NCBI RefSeq assembly: GCF_000350085.1
Contig: NZ_CAUM01000134.1
Location: forward strand, 62,001 to 126,000
DNA: 64,000 nucleotides
Direction: 5' to 3'
DNA from: Mesorhizobium metallidurans STM 2683
GTDB lineage: Bacteria; Pseudomonadota; Alphaproteobacteria; Rhizobiales; Rhizobiaceae
Position numbers and translations under genes: made by a program. The notes beneath the pieces are model-generated. The model saw only the letters and a program-made list of their open reading frames with translations. It did no database searches and was not told where the DNA came from. Below, one piece after another: positions 15,817-24,446 of this stretch. How positions within the stretch are numbered: position 1 is the first letter of the stretch; each line of letters starts with the position of its first letter.

Positions 15817-16523
15817 TGCTGCGTGCAGATCTCAGGGGTGCTGCCATGGATCGACCTGATCTCGTCCGCGACCAGTCCCTGCAGCCGCCACAGATTGCGA
15901 TCGCGAATACCGAACGCTTCGAGGTGACTGACCGTGTTGTAGAGATATTCCGCACCCGATCCGACATGCCCGCACGCCCTGGCCAGCACTTGAGCCACTG
16001 TCTCCAGCGGCTGCCCGAGCGACGTGCCTCTCCCGGTCATGCCAACCCAGAAGCCCAATGCCCGCAGTGATCCTTGCTCGGTACGCACCGGCACCCACCT
16101 GACCGAGCTGACGCTTTCCTGGTCGTCGATCTCGCGCCGCAACAGCCTCTCGATCTGCAGGGGCTTCTCGCCGTCTGGCAAGCGATAGATCACGCCGTCA
16201 CATCGCCCACCTCGCTCCAGCGCCATCATCAACCCCCGCTGCGCGGCGCTGCCGCGCCAGCGGGCGATGTCGAGGCAGAAGGAGCGGTGCCAGCCATACG
16301 CGGTGGCGCGCTGCTGTTCGACGGATTCGAAGGCCGGCTTCCAGATCAGCGAGCCATAGGCGAACACCCACAGCGGACCCTCATCTGCCTCGCCCGACAG
16401 CCGCGAGGCAAGCGCCCGGAAATCCTCGTCGGTCAGTTGCGTCCAGCTGCCATCGGGACCGGGATCGGCCTCCTCGCGATGGCACAGTGCGACAAGCTCC
16501 GGCGTGAGCGACATCAGGCGCAT
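15804..16523 (-). CDS. ChaC-like gamma-glutamylcyclotransferase
   Basis: This 239-residue cytoplasmic protein contains the ChaC signature VFAYGSLIWKPAF and the downstream blocks RSFCLDIARWRGS and QIERLLRREI. Family members degrade glutathione to 5-oxoproline and Cys-Gly. Several ATGs are in frame; ATG 16523 has GAGGG seven bases upstream and gives the family's usual length, while the longer versions add a poor N-terminus. It is divergent from the VOC gene and upstream of preT with a hairpin between, so it is probably a separate unit. Confidence 0.87.
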   Translation of the reverse strand: MRLMSLTPELVALCHREEADPGPDGSWTQLTDEDFRALASRLSGEADEGPLWVFAYGSLIWKPAFESVEQQRATAYGWHRSFCLDIARWRGSAAQRGLMMALERGGRCDGVIYRLPDGEKPLQIERLLRREIDDQESVSSVRWVPVRTEQGSLRALGFWVGMTGRGTSLGQPLETVAQVLARACGHVGSGAEYLYNTVSHLEAFGIRDRNLWRLQGLVADEIRSIHGSTPEICTQHSIT

Positions 16524-16714
16524 GGATCGACCCTCGTTGGAGGTAAACAAAGTCGAAAACCGCGACATGCGCAAGATTGCGAATGAGGGCACCTTGCCGC
16601 CATCGATTTCTGGCCCAGATGTCGGATTTCCGTCGCCAAGATCGTCCTAGGATGGATCGAACCGCAATTCACAACTGGAAACGCCCACAACTGGAAAACG
16701 AGAGGAGCACGACA

Positions 16715-17491
16715 ATGCCGGAGTCCCCCATGCCCTTCTTCTGGTACGAGTTGATGACCACCGACCTCGACGCCGCCGAGGCCTTCTATACGGCTGTGGT
16801 CGGCTGGACAGCGCAGCCCTTCGACGCCGGGCCAGGCATGCCGCGCTACATCGTCATGAATGTCGGAGAGCGCGGCGTCGCCGGGCTGATGACGCTGCCT
16901 GAGGACGCCGCCAAGATGGGCATGCCGCCGGCCTGGCTCGGCTATATTCACACGAAAGACGTCGATGCTTCGACAAAGTCGCTGACGGCCGCCGGCGGCA
17001 CGGTTCACCGCGAACCCGGCGACATTCCGGGCGTCGGCCGCTTCGCCGTCGTCGCCGATCCGCAAGGTGCGACCTTCATGTTGATGCAGCCGAGCGGCCC
17101 CGATCAGCCAGCGGTGCCGGCCACCACGCCAGGCCATATCGGCTGGCACGAACTCTACACGTCGGACTGGAAGGCAGCGTTCGATTTCTATGCCGGCCAG
17201 TTCGGCTGGACCAAGGGCGATTCGATGGATATGGGGCCGATGGGCACCTACCAGACATTTGGGGCCGGGCCCGAATCCGGCGGCGGCATGATGAACAAGC
17301 CCGAGCAGATCCCGGTGCCGGTGTGGCAGTTCTATTTCAACGTGCCGGCCATCGATGCAGCGGCCAAGCGCGTCACCGACAATGGCGGCAAGATCCTGAT
17401 GGGTCCGATGGAGGTACCCGGCGGCAGCTGGATTGTGCAGTGCCAGGACCCGCAAGGCGCGCATTTTGCGTTGATGGCGCCGGGGCGCTGA
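16715..17491 (+). CDS. VOC (glyoxalase-fold) family protein, two-domain
   Basis: The 258-residue protein has two tandem vicinal-oxygen-chelate domains. The first begins FFWYELMTTDLDAAEAFYTAVVGW and the second IGWHELYTSDWKAAFDFYAGQFGW; each ends with a DPQGA(T/H)F strand. Such proteins include dioxygenases, lyases and resistance proteins, and the actual reaction cannot be read here. AGGAG lies seven bases before ATG 16715; the open frame back to 16577 overlaps the ChaC-like gene and is rejected. Confidence 0.86.
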   Translation: MPESPMPFFWYELMTTDLDAAEAFYTAVVGWTAQPFDAGPGMPRYIVMNVGERGVAGLMTLPEDAAKMGMPPAWLGYIHTKDVDASTKSLTAAGGTVHREPGDIPGVGRFAVVADPQGATFMLMQPSGPDQPAVPATTPGHIGWHELYTSDWKAAFDFYAGQFGWTKGDSMDMGPMGTYQTFGAGPESGGGMMNKPEQIPVPVWQFYFNVPAIDAAAKRVTDNGGKILMGPMEVPGGSWIVQCQDPQGAHFALMAPGR

Positions 17492-17548
17492 TCCGGTCCT
17501 ATACAGTCAACGCACGCCGCCCGGTGCGAAGAGCGGGGCGTCAAGAAG

Positions 17549-18037
17549 TCATTCCGGCACCAGCACCGCGACCTTGATGCCCTGTTCTTTGGCACCGCTG
17601 AACTGAATGGTGGCCGGTCCGGCCGCCAGCTTGAAGCGCACGCTTTTGCGGATGCCGGGACAGGTTTTCACTCCGCTATAGCCCACCGACTTCATCGCAC
17701 GGTCGTCTTGGATGACATCGATCCAGGCTTCACCGGAGAGGCTTATCTGCAGATCTCCTTCCGGCGGCACAATAACGCTTGCCGTTGCGCCGAACGTGCC
17801 GGCTCTCGGCGCGCGTTCCGGCGGAACGGTGAAGCTGATCGTGTCGACCGGCGCCAACGCCACATCTGCAGCCTCGCCGACCGAAAGCGCAGCACCCGAC
17901 TGCGCGGCGGGTGCTGCCGGAAACAGTGCCTGCTCCCGTGTCACCGGCCATTTGAAGGCGGCGCAGCCGGCATCGGCGGCCATGGCGAAGCTGGTGCCTG
18001 CAAGGATTGCGAATAGGCTGATGACGACTCTTTTCAT
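17549..18037 (-). CDS. Small secreted protein of unknown function
   Basis: This 162-residue precursor has a clear signal peptide (MKRVVISLFAILAGTSFAMA-AD). The mature part starts AGCAAFKWPVTREQALF and ends with a beta-rich segment (GPATIQFSGAKEQGIKVAVLV). Two cysteines occur (mature N-terminus and KTCPG). It resembles short periplasmic rhizobial proteins that are sometimes mislabelled as homogentisate dioxygenase. There is no catalytic motif, and I assign no function. The longer frame to 18166 lacks a ribosome site and would bury the signal peptide. Confidence 0.68.
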   Translation of the reverse strand: MKRVVISLFAILAGTSFAMAADAGCAAFKWPVTREQALFPAAPAAQSGAALSVGEAADVALAPVDTISFTVPPERAPRAGTFGATASVIVPPEGDLQISLSGEAWIDVIQDDRAMKSVGYSGVKTCPGIRKSVRFKLAAGPATIQFSGAKEQGIKVAVLVPE

Positions 18038-18248
18038 GGCAAAGGGACCCATATGGTTTGGAGTATCGGCATAGCAGTACAACCATGGCGATCGAAATGC
18101 AACCATAAAGGGAGAAAAAGCAACCATTGAGAGAATCGAGGCGGCCCGCCTGCGGAACGTTTTCAATCACAGATTGTTGAGGGCAGGCGATGGGAAGTGA
18201 ATGGTCCATTTCAAAGCCAATAATCTATGGTCGGTCGGCAGGGGTAAA

Positions 18249-18653
18249 ATGGAGTTTTGGATGAAGTTTTTTGACGGTCTTGCCAGATATCAGCCGCAGG
18301 CTTTGGCCGCGCTCCGCATCATGACGGCGCTGCAATTCATCGAACATGGCACGCAAAAGCTGTTCAATTTTCCCGTCAGCGACCATGCCGGCGCATTGAC
18401 CGGACTGACGCTGACCGCCGCCATCCTCGAATTCGCCGGCGGCATCCTCTTGGCGCTTGGGCTCTTCACCAGGCCCGTCGCCTTCCTCCTGGCCGGCGAA
18501 ATGGCGATCGCCTATTTCATGGCGCACATGCCGCAGGGCTTCTTCCCCATCAACAATGGTGGCGATTCGGCAATCTCGTTCTGCTTCATTTTCCTCTATC
18601 TGGTGTTTGCCGGTCCGGGCGCCCTCGCGCTGGACAATCGCCGCAACGCTTGA
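18249..18653 (+). CDS. DoxX-family membrane protein
   Basis: This 134-residue inner-membrane protein has about four hydrophobic segments and DoxX landmarks: ALRIMTALQFIEHGTQKLF, then LEFAGGILLALGLFTRPVAFLLAGEMAIAYF and the C-terminal FCFIFLYLVFAGPGALALD. DoxX proteins are linked to sulfur oxidation or redox homeostasis, but the precise role is open. ATG 18249 follows AGGGGTAAA; ATG 18261 with GGAG six bases ahead is equally good. Confidence 0.86.
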   Translation: MEFWMKFFDGLARYQPQALAALRIMTALQFIEHGTQKLFNFPVSDHAGALTGLTLTAAILEFAGGILLALGLFTRPVAFLLAGEMAIAYFMAHMPQGFFPINNGGDSAISFCFIFLYLVFAGPGALALDNRRNA

Positions 18654-18668
18654 GGCGTCAGCGCGCCC

Positions 18669-21095
18669 TCACCCACGCATCCGCTCGAAATTGGCGTCGA
18701 ACAGCGGCGCCGATTGCATGCGCGCGGCATGACGTCTGCCCAGGAGCTCGATCTCGAAACCGTCGGTCTCCTCGGCGATCTCCTTCGGCACATAGCCCAT
18801 GGCGATGGATTTCCTCGAATGATGCGCATAGCCGCCTGACGTGACCCAGCCGCGCACGGCGCCGTCATACCAGATCGGCTCGTCACCGATGACATCGGCA
18901 TCAACAGCATCGACGACAAAGGCGCGCAGCCGAAGCTTGCCGCCCTGCTTGCGCTCGGCAAGTGCGGCCTCCTTGCCGATGAAATCGGCGTCCTTCCCAT
19001 AGGCGACGAAACGGTCGAGCCCAGCCTCCAGCGGCCCGTAGATCGGCCGGTATTCGCGCCCCCAGGAGCCGTAATTCTTTTCCAGCCGCAATGCGTTGAG
19101 CGCGCGCGAACCGAACAAGCCGATCGAAAACTCCTCGCCGGCCGCCATCAGGGCCTGGAACGCGGCGCGCTGATATTCCGGCGCCACCCACATCTCGTAG
19201 CCAAGATCGCCGGTATAGCTGACGCGCCCGACCAGGCACGGCGCCATGCCGATATCCATCCTGGCAATCGCCATGAACGGAAACGCCGCATTGGAGACAT
19301 CCGCCCGCGTGACCTTGGCCAGGAGTTCCCGTGCTTTCGGTCCCGCGATCGACAGGCCCGTTAGTTTCGGCCCGAGCGCTTCGATGCGGACCGAGCCGTC
19401 TGGTGGCAAATGTTTCTCGAACCAGCGCATGTGATACTGCTCGGCGACGCCGGAGCCGGCAAGGAACCAGCTCTCATCGCCAAGATTGGCCAGCGAGAAG
19501 TCGCCGATCAGTCTGCCGTCGTCCTTCAGCATCGGTGCCAGCGTCATGCGGCCCGGCTTCGGCAACTTGCAGGCAAGCAGACGGTCGAGCCATGCGGCGG
19601 CCCCCTCGCCCGTCACCTTGTATTTGGCGAAGCTCGAAATCTCCGACAGGCCGACGCCATTGCGAACGGCCGCGACTTCTTTGGCGACGTGAGAAAAATC
19701 GCTCGAGCGCCGCCACGAGAACTCGTCCCTGACGCCTTCCGGCGCGTACCACAGCGGCACTTCCAGCCCATAGGCCACACCCCATTGCGCCCCCTTGGCC
19801 GACAACAAATCGTAGACCGGCGTCGTCTTCAGCGGCCGCCCGGCAGGCAGTTCCTCATTAGGGAAGCGGATCGAAAACCGCCGCGAATAATTCTCGCGCA
19901 CCTTCGCGTTGGTATAGGCCATCGTCGCCCAGTCGCCATAGCGCGAGACGTCCATGGCCCAGATGTCGGCGCCTGGATCGCCCTCGATCATCCAGTTCGA
20001 CAGCGCGAGACCAACGCCGCCGCCTTGCGAAAAGCCGGCCATGACGCCGCACGCGACCCAGAAACCCGGCAGGCCGCGCACCGGCCCGACCAGCGGGTTG
20101 CCGTCGGGCGCGAAGGTGAAGGGCCCGTTGATGATCTGCTTGATGCCGGTGTTCTGGAAAGCCGGGAAATGCCGGAAGCCGACCTCCAGCGAAGGCGCGA
20201 TGCGGTCGATATCCGGCTCCAGCAATTCGTGGCCGAAATTCCATGGCGTCTGGAACTCGGACCACGGCTTGTTGGCCTTCTCATAGGTGCCCATCAGCAT
20301 GCCGCCGCGTTCCTGGCGCAGATAGAGCTCGCCGTCGAAATCGACCGCGTGGATGATCTCCGTGCCGGTCTTCTGGTTCCAGGCGGCAACCTCCGGCATG
20401 TCCTCGGTGATCAGGTACATGTGCTCCATTGCCAGCACCGGCAGTTCCAACCCGACCATGCGGCCGACCTCGCGCGCCCACAACCCGCCGGCATTGACGA
20501 CATGCTCGGCCACCACCTCGCCCTTGTTGGTGATGACGCGCCACAAGCCGTCGGCGCGCCGCACGATGTCCTCGACCTTGGTGAAGCGCTCGACCTCGGC
20601 GCCGAGCTTGCGCGCGGCCTTGGCATAGGCGTGGGTGACGCCCGATGGATCGAGATGGCCGTCCTCCTTGTTGCGCACCGCGCCGACGAACTGCTTGGGA
20701 TCGATGAGCGGCATCAACTTGGCCGCCTCATCAGGTGAGATCTCCTCCAGGTCGATGCCGAGATAGCGGCCCTTGGCGACGACGCCACGCAGCCAGTCGA
20801 GCCGCGCCTCAGTGGCGGCCAGCAGCACGCCGCCTGTCAGATGCACGCCGGTTGCCTGACCGGACAGTTCCTCGATCTCCTTGTAGAGCGAAATTGTGTA
20901 TTTCTGCAGCTTGGCGACGTTGGGATCGCCATTGATCGTATGCATGCCGCCGGCCGCGTGCCAGGTCGATCCGGAAGTCAGCTCGTCGCGCTCCAATAGA
21001 ACCACATCGGTCCAGCCGTGGCGGGCAAGATGGAACAGCACGGAGCATCCGACGACACCGCCGCCAATGACCACGACCTTTGCATGCGATTTCAT
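18669..21095 (-). CDS. FAD-dependent oxidoreductase with GcvT domain (dimethylglycine/sarcosine dehydrogenase-like)
   Basis: The 808-residue protein has an N-terminal DAO-type FAD domain (VVVIGGGVVGCSVLFHLARHG) with SGSTWHAAG, which in dimethylglycine dehydrogenase holds the histidine that binds FAD covalently. It is followed by the FAO_M linker and C-terminal GcvT folate-binding domains (LGYEMWVAPEY). It should demethylate an N-methyl amino acid and pass the one-carbon unit to tetrahydrofolate. The MttB-family gene 73 bp upstream on the same strand supports a methylamine or betaine pathway. The exact substrate is undetermined. Confidence 0.9.
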   Translation of the reverse strand: MKSHAKVVVIGGGVVGCSVLFHLARHGWTDVVLLERDELTSGSTWHAAGGMHTINGDPNVAKLQKYTISLYKEIEELSGQATGVHLTGGVLLAATEARLDWLRGVVAKGRYLGIDLEEISPDEAAKLMPLIDPKQFVGAVRNKEDGHLDPSGVTHAYAKAARKLGAEVERFTKVEDIVRRADGLWRVITNKGEVVAEHVVNAGGLWAREVGRMVGLELPVLAMEHMYLITEDMPEVAAWNQKTGTEIIHAVDFDGELYLRQERGGMLMGTYEKANKPWSEFQTPWNFGHELLEPDIDRIAPSLEVGFRHFPAFQNTGIKQIINGPFTFAPDGNPLVGPVRGLPGFWVACGVMAGFSQGGGVGLALSNWMIEGDPGADIWAMDVSRYGDWATMAYTNAKVRENYSRRFSIRFPNEELPAGRPLKTTPVYDLLSAKGAQWGVAYGLEVPLWYAPEGVRDEFSWRRSSDFSHVAKEVAAVRNGVGLSEISSFAKYKVTGEGAAAWLDRLLACKLPKPGRMTLAPMLKDDGRLIGDFSLANLGDESWFLAGSGVAEQYHMRWFEKHLPPDGSVRIEALGPKLTGLSIAGPKARELLAKVTRADVSNAAFPFMAIARMDIGMAPCLVGRVSYTGDLGYEMWVAPEYQRAAFQALMAAGEEFSIGLFGSRALNALRLEKNYGSWGREYRPIYGPLEAGLDRFVAYGKDADFIGKEAALAERKQGGKLRLRAFVVDAVDADVIGDEPIWYDGAVRGWVTSGGYAHHSRKSIAMGYVPKEIAEETDGFEIELLGRRHAARMQSAPLFDANFERMRG

Positions 21096-21168
21096 GGTTT
21101 TTCTCGTTATTTCAGGGAGTTGGATGGTTGAGTGGATTCAAGATGGGAGGAATTGGCAAGAGCAGCGG

Positions 21169-22707
21169 TCACGGCTCGCCCTGCCCGATCGCTTCCTTGC
21201 GCTTGATAACATAGGCTTCTAGGGCTTCGCGCACGGCAATATCCATCACCGGCTCGACATAGTCTTCCAGCGCCTTCTTCCACAGCCGTGTCGCGCGCGC
21301 TGTCGTGTCGAGCCCGCCGGCCTCCTGCCAGGCCTCGTAGTTCTGCCAGTTGGACAGCATCGGCTGGTAGAAGGCGGTGGCGTAACGCTCCAGCGTATGC
21401 GGCTCGCCGAAGAAATGGCCGCCGGTCGGCACCGCCCCCAGCGCCTCGACGGCAAGCTCGGCCTCGTTGACCTCGATCGGGCGCAGGAATTCCATCATGT
21501 GCTGGATCATCTCGACATCGATGATGAATTTCTCGAACGACGCGGTAAGCCCGCCCTCCTGCCAGCCGGCGGCGTGGTAGACGAGATTCCCATGGCCGAG
21601 CACCGCACCCCAGAGCGCCATCAGCGTCTCATAGGCGCCCTGCGCGTCGGCGGCGTTGGAGGCCGAGCCCGGCGTCGTCCGGTAGGGCAGATTGTAGCGC
21701 CGCGCCAATTGTCCGGAGGCTATGTTGGCCTTGGTGTTCTCGGGCGTGCCGAAGGCCGGCGCGCCCGACTTCATGTCGACATTGGAGGTGAAGGCGCCGT
21801 ACATGACCGGGGCGCCGGGACGCACAAGCTGCGTCAGCACCACGCCGAACAGCGCCTCGGCGTTCTGTTGTGCCAACGCGCCGGCAAGCGTCACAGGGCT
21901 CATCGCTCCCATCAGCGTGAACGGCGTCACCGCCACCGACTGGCCGAATTCGGCCATGGTCATCAGCCCCTCCGCCATCATCTCGTCGAAACGGCGCGGC
22001 GAGTTGACCGAAATGATGGTGGTGACGCCGGGATCTTCGCGCATCTGGTCCAGTGTCAGCCCGCGCGAGATCGCCATCATCTCGATGCCGTCCAGCGCCC
22101 TGCCCCGGCCGATGGCCGAGACGTGAAAGCTTTTGTCGGTCAGCGTCAGATTGGCAAGATATGTATCGAGATGGCGCGAATTGGCCGGCAGTTCGACCGG
22201 TGCGCAGACCTGGTTGCCTAGCATATGGATGCAGTTGAAATGCTGCGCCAGCCGGGTGAGGTCGGAATAGTCGCGCAAGTTTCCGGCGCGGCGGCCGCGC
22301 TCCATATCGTGCACGTTGGGCGGCCCGGCGACCAGGGTGAAGTTGACCGTGTTGCCGCCGAGATGGACCGTGTGGGCCGGGTTGCGCGGCGTCAGCGTAT
22401 AGTTCGACCGCGTCGTCTTCAGCACTTCCTCGATCATGCCCCGGTCGATGCGGACATTCGCCGACGCAGGATCGACCGCAGCACCTGCCTTCTCGAACAG
22501 CGACAGCGCCCGCGGGCTCATCACCTCGATGCCGAAATTCTCCAGAATGTGCATCGATGCCTGGTGGATCGCCTCGATCTGATCGGCGGAAAGCATCGCC
22601 ATCGGCGGATAGGGATTGGTGACGCGGCGCAACGGCAGTTGCGGAATGGCGGCCGGTCCCCTGTTGCTGGTCCGCTCGGCGCCGCGCTTGCGTCTTGGTT
22701 CGGTCAT
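21169..22707 (-). CDS. Trimethylamine-methyltransferase (MttB) family protein, non-pyrrolysine type
   Basis: The protein has about 512 residues in an MttB/MtgB-type TIM barrel, starting ADQIEAIHQASMHILENFGIEV and including YGAFTSNVDMKSGAPAFGTPE and LGAVPTGGHFFGEPHTLERY. No in-frame UAG occurs, so it is not a pyrrolysine TMA methyltransferase. Non-Pyl relatives act on glycine betaine or other quaternary amines with a corrinoid protein, which I do not see nearby. It is probably cotranscribed with the FAD/GcvT gene. The start is unsure: ATG 22716 and a TTG at 22734 are also in frame and no site has a strong ribosome motif. Confidence 0.85.
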   Translation of the reverse strand: MTEPRRKRGAERTSNRGPAAIPQLPLRRVTNPYPPMAMLSADQIEAIHQASMHILENFGIEVMSPRALSLFEKAGAAVDPASANVRIDRGMIEEVLKTTRSNYTLTPRNPAHTVHLGGNTVNFTLVAGPPNVHDMERGRRAGNLRDYSDLTRLAQHFNCIHMLGNQVCAPVELPANSRHLDTYLANLTLTDKSFHVSAIGRGRALDGIEMMAISRGLTLDQMREDPGVTTIISVNSPRRFDEMMAEGLMTMAEFGQSVAVTPFTLMGAMSPVTLAGALAQQNAEALFGVVLTQLVRPGAPVMYGAFTSNVDMKSGAPAFGTPENTKANIASGQLARRYNLPYRTTPGSASNAADAQGAYETLMALWGAVLGHGNLVYHAAGWQEGGLTASFEKFIIDVEMIQHMMEFLRPIEVNEAELAVEALGAVPTGGHFFGEPHTLERYATAFYQPMLSNWQNYEAWQEAGGLDTTARATRLWKKALEDYVEPVMDIAVREALEAYVIKRKEAIGQGEP

Positions 22708-22924
22708 GCGCGGCATCAAAGCGCCGTGGCTCAAACCTGGCTGTCAGAAATCCGCCGTCCGCGGGCGTGATTTTAGCCAAGGCGGCACGCAGGCAATTTC
22801 CGCCCGACAAAAGCGACAGGAAAGGTCGGAATATTGATTGCCGTTCGCCTGGGCCAAGGCAGCCGATGAGCGATTAAGAAACGCAGCAAGATTCCTTTTA
22901 TATTTTCGGCCTATTCGTCTTCCA

Positions 22925-23515
22925 ATGCGTAGGTCGAGTTTTAGTAAAATTGTAGCTGTCTCCGTGTTGCTGGCGCTGTCGGCCTGCGCGACGCCGCCAA
23001 GCCATATCAACGATGTCTGTGCCGTGTTCGGCCAGAATGACGGCTGGTTCGACAATTGGCAGGCGGCGGCCGAGCGCGCCGAGCAGAAATACGGCATACC
23101 CGTCCCCGTGCTGATGGCGACGGTGCGCAAGGAATCCGGCTTCAAGAGCAATGCCAGGCCACCGCGCAAAAAGTTGCTCGGTTTCATTCCCTGGAAACGT
23201 ATCTCAAGCGCCCACGGTTTCTCGCAAGCGCTCGACGGCACATGGTCGCAGTATCAGAGCGAAACCGGCAATTGGGCGGCGCGGCGGACAAAATTCGCCG
23301 ACGCTGTCGATTTCGTCGGCTGGTATCATTCCAAGACGTCAGACACTTATGGCGTCGCCCGCAACGACACCTACAATCTCTATCTCGCCTACTATCTCGG
23401 CTGGACGGCCTATGGCCGCGGCAACCGCGGCGATGCCGGCGTCCAGAACTATGCGCGGGCGACCGAGAAGATGGCAAAGGATTACGCTGACCAGCTAAGG
23501 CAGTGCGGCAACTGA
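22925..23515 (+). CDS. Lipoprotein lytic transglycosylase (SLT-like)
   Basis: This 196-residue protein has a lipoprotein signal (SVLLALSACA, lipobox LSAC) and one lysozyme-like domain with catalytic glutamate in ATVRKESGFKSNARPP. It also has SSAHGFSQALDGTWSQYQ and YNLYLAYYLGWTAYGRG, as in transglycosylases of the EmtA/SLT group. It should cleave peptidoglycan glycan strands at the envelope. The open frame back to 22838 lacks the signal at its N-terminus, so ATG 22925 is chosen; its ribosome site is weak. It is a single gene. Confidence 0.86.
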   Translation: MRRSSFSKIVAVSVLLALSACATPPSHINDVCAVFGQNDGWFDNWQAAAERAEQKYGIPVPVLMATVRKESGFKSNARPPRKKLLGFIPWKRISSAHGFSQALDGTWSQYQSETGNWAARRTKFADAVDFVGWYHSKTSDTYGVARNDTYNLYLAYYLGWTAYGRGNRGDAGVQNYARATEKMAKDYADQLRQCGN

Positions 23516-23618
23516 ATCTGCCGGAGCTTTTTGCGGCCAGGTGAAATCACTTGGCATTGTTGATGCCATGTTGAGACCAGGATCGTTGAGACCCGGATCG
23601 GGAACAGATTTCAGCGAT

Positions 23619-24056
23619 TCATGCGGTGGGGATAAGGTGAAGAACCGACTTCCCTCTCTTTACCGCCGCCGTAGACAATTTTCGATCGAAGGTCGCCAAC
23701 TTACCGTCACGCGTCCTGGCAAGCGCCAGCAGATAACTATCTGTGACTTGCGCCGAGGTCAGGATCTTGCCCGCATCGATGTCGGCGGAACCGACCAGAC
23801 TGATGTCGTCAGGCCAGAACTGATGTCCGGCAAGTGCGTGCAATTTTTCGACGATCTGCGCAACGACTGCGGGCGAACCGGGAGAATTGGGGTATTTGGG
23901 ACTGCCCACGATCCTGATGACACCATTCTCAGTGATGGGGCTCGTGGCCCATGCGGAATGTCCGGTCGATTCGAACCATCGATGGGCATCGTCATGCGCA
24001 ACATGACCGGGATCGATCAGCGCAATCAAGACGTTGACGTCGAGCAGAAAGGTCAC
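23619..24056 (-). CDS. vapC: VapC-family PIN-domain toxin
   Basis: This 145-residue PIN-domain ribonuclease toxin has acidic residues in the expected places: MTFLLDVNVLIALID, ITENGVIRI, VTDSYLLALA and TFDRKLS. It overlaps its antitoxin gene by four bases (24053-24056), the classic coupled layout. PIN toxins of this type cut tRNA or rRNA; the target is unknown here. The 23516-23618 gap to the transglycosylase gene holds no gene. Confidence 0.88.
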   Translation of the reverse strand: MTFLLDVNVLIALIDPGHVAHDDAHRWFESTGHSAWATSPITENGVIRIVGSPKYPNSPGSPAVVAQIVEKLHALAGHQFWPDDISLVGSADIDAGKILTSAQVTDSYLLALARTRDGKLATFDRKLSTAAVKRGKSVLHLIPTA

Positions 24057-24280
24057 GGCAACTCGTCGCGAAGCGTATTGACCGTTTCGAGATCAACCAT
24101 CGGGCTGCCGGGCCGGGATGAAAGCAATGGAATGCCGTTGCGCTCACCGCCAGGCTGAGGCCGACGCAGCGAACGGCGGACAAGGTCGGAAATGACCTCG
24201 CCAACGCTGCGATCCTGCTGTTGCGCCATGGCCTTGGCGGCAAGGAGTACATCGTCGTCGATCGCAAGTGTCGTTCTCAC
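24053..24280 (-). CDS. vapB: VapB-type antitoxin
   Basis: This 75-residue protein has an N-terminal ribbon-helix-helix (MRTTLAIDDDVLLAAKAMAQ...SVGEVISDLVRRSL) and a disordered tail ending TVNTLRDELP that would wrap the toxin. It starts at GTG 24280 behind a strong AGGAGGTG site, stronger than that of the toxin, as expected for antitoxin excess. It is the first gene of the pair and probably represses its own promoter just upstream. Confidence 0.86.
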   Translation of the reverse strand: MRTTLAIDDDVLLAAKAMAQQQDRSVGEVISDLVRRSLRRPQPGGERNGIPLLSSRPGSPMVDLETVNTLRDELP

Positions 24281-24446
24281 AACGCACCTCCTTTCTGCGC
24301 ATCAGACATCACGCATCACATAGGGCGACAAACAGAAATACTCAAGGGGATGTGGCATGCCCTTCCTTGGCACATACGAGATATCGTGGCGCTTCGGAGG
24401 CAATGCGCCAACTGACCGCGCCGAGGATTTAGAGCCCCTGCCGCCG

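Noticed and set aside
17549..18037. Homogentisate 1,2-dioxygenase
   Set aside because: Similar short secreted proteins sometimes carry that label, but this 162-residue exported protein has none of the dioxygenase's size or metal ligands.
21169..22707. Pyrrolysine-containing trimethylamine methyltransferase
   Set aside because: The frame has no internal TAG, and no pyl genes are present in the window.
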